Shown here: piece by piece, positions 58,301 to 64,000 of the stretch
How positions within the stretch are numbered: the first letter of the stretch is position 1
Layout of the letters: each line of letters begins with the position of its first letter
Origin: Nipponacmea schrenckii
Taxonomy: Eukaryota; Mollusca; Gastropoda; Lottiidae
Length of the DNA stretch: 64,000 nucleotides
Assembly (NCBI GenBank): GCA_030562195.1
Contig: CM060200.1
Coordinates: 20,499,023 to 20,563,022 of the forward strand
Direction: 5' to 3'
Position numbers and translations under genes: made by a program
Notes under the pieces: model-generated
Databases searched by the model: none
What the model saw: only the letters and a program-made list of their open reading frames with translations
Told to the model about the DNA's origin: nothing

Positions 58301-61300
58301 TACAGCATTGTTGCAACGATAATCAACGTTGAGATTTTACTTCACACGGGACTTAATTAGATCGACTCCAAAGTCTTGAAAGGTACCGGGGCAGATAAAC
58401 ACTCAGATGTTTGGATACTTAGCTTAATTTTAGATATTTAAGACGTTTGACAAGAAACAACGTCAGTAGGAACTCATTTTTTCAAAATATTTCATTTATT
58501 AATCTATTACACGTACTTCATCTATTAAGAAACATAATCATGAATAAAGTCTTTTGATCAGTTCTATTGAAGACAGAACAAATTAAGAATTATGAATGCC
58601 AAATATTTGTGATTTGAAACTTATAAGAATTTTTCTTCATGCTAAATTGTGTCGATGATCGTCCTTTAACCATTGAATTATTTGGTTATATTTGATTATA
58701 ATTCACTGTATACAACTCGTAACAAAGAAACAAAGGAATATATAAAAAAAATCACTTAGCACATTTTTTTCTTATCTGTCAAACATCTCTTGGCCTCAGG
58801 AATAGTTCAATGTTTTAGTCGTTTTATTACTATGATATTATTTTTATCGACATTTGACATCTGAAAACACAAGTATGATTTTTGTTACAATTCAGATCGA
58901 TTTAATATTGGACCTTTAATGGAAATTTGCAATTCCAACTGAAACTTATTCAGCCTGTATGTTATAGCATGTAAGCCAAACACACAGTTTCATATACTTC
59001 GAGATTATCTCTCTTTAATAACAAGGCAAGCTCGTAGCGTCCCCAGACCACACCAAATCCAGCTAAGCTGCTTGAATGCTTTCTCGAGTGCGATGGTGCT
59101 TCAATGAACCCACTATGATTCCAGTCGTCACATTAACCTAACTTGATCATCCGGCCAAACCTTCACCAATTTTTGCTATTTTTCGTGAGTTGCAAGCAGC
59201 ATTCAAGTCCTGAACATGCTATCAGTGATAGCTACATGTCTATTATATTTTGATATGCCTACCATGAGTATCTTGCAGCGAAGACTATGGTATTGAGACT
59301 CCACCCATTTACGCCATAGACGCTCACCTCTTGTAAGGCCAATGACTAACCCACTTTATGAGCGTATCAAAAGTCGTTTTAACATACATTTCACTCGAAG
59401 GCCATTGTATCCAATCTATCAACTTCCTAGTTCTTAATGAAACGATGATAAGTGTTTGCAATAAAAGCAATATGACCTAATGAGTAATTTCTCCAGGCCA
59501 GAGGAAAATTAAATACCACCGCCTACAACATTATAACATTAGATATTACTCTCAAGATCTATTTTATGGTTTTATAATGATAATTATTCTGATAGCACAC
59601 TTAACACGACACTTTCATAATCATAAAATATAGAACTGTGACGATCCATATAACTTCAATAGTAATAGTAATAACTAATGTGCGAAATCAGTACTATTAC
59701 CACCAGGCTGTTGATTGAAACTAGGCGTCACGGCCTCTAATAATTGCATTTTGCAATGGAATAGCACATTTGTAATCAACAAAAAGTGCATCTTACAACT
59801 TAAAAGGACGACCAAAAAATGAAATTCTGTAAACTTACCTTGTGCTAAAAATGAACGATAGAATCCTCCATAATCTGGTAAAACCATAAAAGTATATAAG
59901 TTATAATCGATTACAGTAAGCAGCGATTTTCAATAATTGTTTGGGATTATATCCTGTTGTCATGGCACCTAATGAATACATTATATTCTTATTAATCAAG
60001 TTTTAGAATTTAAATTTGATGTTCATCCTAAGAGATACTATTCCTTTAATTGTCATTTGCTTAATGCTTTTAAAAGAATATTATCTACAAGCTCGGGGAT
60101 GTTGTATTAACAGGGCAGAAAACACTTTTATAACGTTTTTCCATCTGATATTTGTTTCCATCCCGAATAATCTCCGATAGCTATATAACATCCATTTCAC
60201 ATGCCATTAAGCTTTCGACTTATAGGTATAGGTTTCCATTGTTATCGGAAAAGATCATAAAATTTCAAAACAAACCTTGTTTACCGTGTTTCAATATTTT
60301 TGATTCTCAAAATAAGGTAAAGGCATTGATTATTTTTTATGCCTATAATGTCATTGCTCCTCTGTTCAGCCTCTTTAAATTAAAAACCTATACTAGTCAA
60401 ACTTGAAGTCGTGACCTGTGTTTTTTTTCGTATGTTGGAATTTCTTTTTGATCAAACTTACGAATAGAGTATACAAAAATCTATGTTTCCTAAAGTATCT
60501 GAAATTTTTAGAACGCAAAAACTAGTTAATGGTCTACGTAAACTAATGCATAAATTTTAGCAAAATAAACGCCAAATTGTAAAAATATATGTTTGCTACT
60601 TATTCTTAAGGCTTTAACGAAGAGCACTAACTGATCAATTATCAATTTGTACAATGGGTTTTCAATCACCCCTTTTAATCAAATAATTGTTGATTATTTG
60701 TATGCATAGAAATACTTTCATGACACAATATCCAATTTGATACTACCACTTTAAGAATGCTGTTCTACGTTCCTAATGATTAGAATATTGGAATGAGGAT
60801 TATAGCTTAAATAAATTGAACCTTTCTATCCTTTCTTTAAACATTTGGCCTTCAACCTATTTTCATGTCTCTCTATGAACTAATTTTAAAGAAATTTCAG
60901 AATAAATATATCTATCATTGGTTTTAATGAATTGAATTACTTTTTGGTCCAATAAATTGATTTAGCCTACATTAGGAATATAAAATCTTTAGAAATCTAT
61001 CTTTCTTTGATCAGATTAATAATTAAAGGATTTTGGTCAGAATATGATAAAGGACATTATCTGAAAAGCTTCGGTAGATTGACAAAGAATAAACTTCAAG
61101 AAAATTGAAACAATAGATCATTGAACTGAAAAAGTTTCCACTATAAAGGCTAATGAAGGAATGAATCTTATTCAGAAAAGAAGGTAAACGAATTGGCAGA
61201 ACGGTTACAGTCGAAAACAACTTCTATTAATAGTTCTTAGACAAATAATTTATTTACTGACTATTTCTTTAGTAGGCCTACTTTAATATGTATTTGTGGT

Positions 61301-62249
61301 AGTGGCCCCCCTTCTCCCTCATTGAGTTATCAAGTGCTAAAAATCTCTTCCCCCAATCTTCATTTTCGGCCTCTAAACACATGGTAAGACACAAGTCTGA
61401 ATATAGAATGTCCGATCCATGTCAAACTTAGAAAGTTTAAAAGCTACTAGCTATAGAGAGCTATTCAGCCAATACGTTCCTTTGTTTGTTGACTTCCTGT
61501 TCTATGTAATGGTAAATCACTAAAGTTATTGAATTCTTCTCCGTAGAGTGGAAGTGAAAGTTCCTGTGTATTGAGATATTTTGAGCGTTGAGACATTACT
61601 CTATTCACTTTCTTTTGTTGTATCATATTTTCTGATACCTACTTATTACAGTTGGCTAATTTTGGTTTACATGATTATATATATTTCAAATAATTGATAA
61701 AATCTGTATATTAATTAGAGTAATTTAGTATGATAAAGTGGCGGTGAAATGATTCTGATGTCCAGAATGGTTAACAAAGAGGTAAATGAATCAATAAACT
61801 TCTGTAACAATAAGATGATAGTTTGCCGAATCAAAGGTTTCCTCAATGTCATTGTCAGTGAAGACTTGTGTCGTTAATGTTTAAACGTAGACGATGTCAG
61901 ACAATTATTGTTATGAAGTGAACAAGTGATTATTTCTGTGTATATTTCTACCGCTTTGTAAAAACTGAATCGATGGAGCATTTCGAAACAGCATCTTTGT
62001 AAATATTCTTAGAATGTGATTTTTGAATGAGTTCCCATGGGATCTTTTTTATCGGAACATTTTCTTAATCATTTTATTAACAAATTCAATTCAAATCGTC
62101 CCATTTCCATTGGATTTTGTTTTGTTAGAATATTGAAAGAGGCGATGTTTGTGGTGCATTGACATTTGCTTTTCAGAGCCTCAACAGAATTATTTTCAGG
62201 GACACAGTTTCCTTGATACAAGATTATATAAGTAACGCACTGAAAATTT
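55376..62249. other. Long stretch without recognisable genes
   Basis: About 6.9 kb of AT-rich sequence. Open frames such as 57222-57512 (97 codons) and 60152-60403 (84 codons) show no known motif and no splice context. A single exon-like piece at 59839-59887 is listed separately. It may be AMT2 intron or intergenic. Confidence 0.4.
59839..59887 (-). other. Possible first coding exon (MVLPDYGGFYRSFLAQ)
   Basis: A 16-codon minus-strand exon candidate begins with ATG and ends CACAAG|GTAAGTTT, an excellent donor. An alternative acceptor (TTTTACCAG) would start it five codons later. No partner exon was identified and no family recognised. The donor quality is the only real support. Confidence 0.15.
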
Positions 62250-62850
62250 TAACCTGGTCAAGTATACAAGAGTATCTCAGTACAACTGAAAATTTGACAC
62301 TGTCAGGTATACAAGAGTGTCTCAGTTAAGCCTGTCACTGTATACAAGATTATACAATTTAAATGAAAGTTTGAACCTGGTCAAGTATACAAGAGTGTCT
62401 CAGTAGAACTCGAAATTTGGACATGTCATTGTATACAAGATTGTACAATTTAAATGAAAGTTTGAATCTGTCAAGTATACAAGAGTGTCTCAGTAAAACT
62501 GGAAATTTGAGCCTGTCAGGTAAACAAGAGTGTCTCAGTAAAATTGAAAATTTGAGCCTGTCAGGTATACAAGAGTGTCTCAGTAAAACTGGAAATTTGA
62601 GCCTGTCACTGTATACAAGATAATACAATTTAAATGGAAGTTTGAACCTGGTCAAGTATACAAGGGTGTCTCAGTAGAACTCGAAATTTGGACATGTCAT
62701 TGAATACAAGATTGTACAATTTAAATGAAAGTTTGAATCTGTCATTTATACAAGAGTGTCTCAGTAAAACTGGAAATTTGAGCCTGTATAAAAGAGTTTC
62801 TCAATAGAACTGAACATTTAAGCCTGTCATTGTATACAAGATTATTAAGT
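62250..62850. repeat. Minisatellite, about 45-bp unit, roughly 13 copies
   Basis: The unit has the form TATACAAGAGTGTCTCAGTA plus AAACTGGAAATTTGAGCCTG, alternating with a longer variant TATACAAGATTATACAATTT plus AAATGAAAGTTTGAA. Both strands stay open for 68-98 codons because the unit length is near a multiple of three. These frames are not considered genes. Confidence 0.9.
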
Positions 62851-64000
62851 AAAGTAGATATACCTTGTGAGTGGTTGAAGTGGAGAAAATATATAATATT
62901 GTAGTATAAAAGGATCAATATAATCTATAGACTTTATCATTTTATTTAATTATAGTTTTAGGTGTCCTTTGATGCACTATTTACTTGTTATCATTTCTTC
63001 CAATTTGTGCCAGTGACTTACCACTAAGAGATTTTTTTTTGTATTAATCAAGTGTGATATAGTTTACCGCTATAAAAAGTGTGATATTTTTAAAACTCAG
63101 TAATTTACTTTACTAAATGATTTATGACTAACGTGACACGCATCAAAGGTACAAATCGATAATTTTGCGGAAGCTTGCGTTGTAATGATACAAATATAAA
63201 AATAAAAGGTATTATGCTTTTAGATTTGAATTTCTGTGATTTCCTGTCTCAGTTTTACGTGACATTGTTTGAAATAATATGATTCCCAACAAACTGAAAT
63301 CACCAACGCCTATCTTCTAAAGTGACAAAATATCTGGTTCAAGGAGATCTATTGTACACGTGTGTTCTTCTAAACAGACCTTTTGGATTGACTTGATCTT
63401 ACATTAATCGGATACCGGTATCAACCAGAAGCTGCCAACAATTTGGTTAATATTATCGAACCTTTCAACCTTTCATTTTTAATTCGAAGTAACAATTTAG
63501 TTAACAGTAAATGTAAATGTCTTAAACTTATAATCCTGAGTAAGGTGGTGAAAGTGGAAAGTATTTTTTTTAATTGAGCTCGCTGTTTGCTACAGGAAGA
63601 TTTGGAGAAACAATTTGTTTTAATGTATTGAATGTTTAGAATGAACTTCCGGTAACATCATTTGGATATTGCCTACAAGCTGCCAGCAAAAAAGATTCCA
63701 TTATTTGCTGCAGAAAGATTTGAAGTAATAATTTGGTTCTAAGCATAAGATAAAACAACTCACAAAGTATTTGTAGCTACGTGTTGTAGGATGCGCTGGC
63801 TAATTCCAAATGACCACGGAGATTGCGTAGGTGTGTTATTATTGCACCATATTTATTAACAATTATCTGAATTATACATCAGTGGAATTATGAGAAACTA
63901 GTAACCAAATCTGTAGGAAATGGTAGTCTTCGTAAATAACCTCTATATACTGACATACTTAAACATTTAAATAGAATATAGGTTGCGAAAAAACTATATG
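62851..64000. other. Right edge of window
   Basis: No gene seen. Loosely similar segments GCTGCCAACAATTTGG (about 63431), ACAGGAAGATTTGGAGAAAC (about 63592) and GCAGAAAGATTTGAAGTAAT (about 63709) suggest a weak repeat. Confidence 0.35.

Noticed and set aside
59839..59887. Opioid-like peptide (YGGF)
   Set aside because: No dibasic cleavage sites or signal peptide around it; a four-residue match is expected by chance.

Overview
This is a eukaryotic, intron-rich, AT-rich window. Its protein-coding genes are animal genes, and its repeats resemble those I know from molluscs: pearl/HINE-type elements with tandem cores, a GACG microsatellite and GTGGGCGTATA ends. My best guess is a mollusc, perhaps a limpet-like gastropod; the class is inferred, not shown. 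There are no bacterial operons, CRISPR arrays or rRNA genes.

Layout. Positions 202-2644 (+) hold the last seven coding exons of OGFOD1, a 2-oxoglutarate/iron prolyl hydroxylase. Convergent to it, 4714-29221 (-) holds a complete 16-exon acyl-CoA synthetase of the bubblegum family (ACSBG). Every splice phase closes, giving 748 residues. A non-coding 5' exon probably lies near 33.7 kb. The ACSBG introns carry most of the repeats: a 90-bp satellite made from the gene's own exon 14, two minisatellites, five HINE-like elements, a 3.48-kb tandem segmental duplication and a long perfect-looking hairpin. At 34.8-37.0 kb lie two hAT-type non-autonomous transposons with target-site duplications. Positions 37175-41853 (-) hold a complete nine-exon AMT-type ammonium transporter of 552 residues, with a 468-bp MITE in one intron.

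About 4.8 kb upstream of its start codon, on the opposite strand, lies a lone first exon of a second AMT gene (46631-46742, +). It differs from the first gene only at synonymous sites over the conserved part. The stretch between the two AMT start exons holds TIR repeats and an interrupted ORF. Positions 49.84-54.0 kb hold a tRNA-derived SINE head followed by a decayed tyrosine-recombinase retrotransposon of the DIRS/Ngaro type (Gag, RT, RNase H, YR). The last 10 kb has no gene I can support, apart from a dispersed repeat at 55.1 kb and a minisatellite at 62.3 kb.

The three main genes have unrelated jobs: protein prolyl hydroxylation, fatty-acid activation and ammonium transport. I see no operon-like logic. 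The most unusual structure is the ACSBG exon-14 satellite, which places about 18 extra copies of the 3' splice site and exon start directly in front of the real exon.
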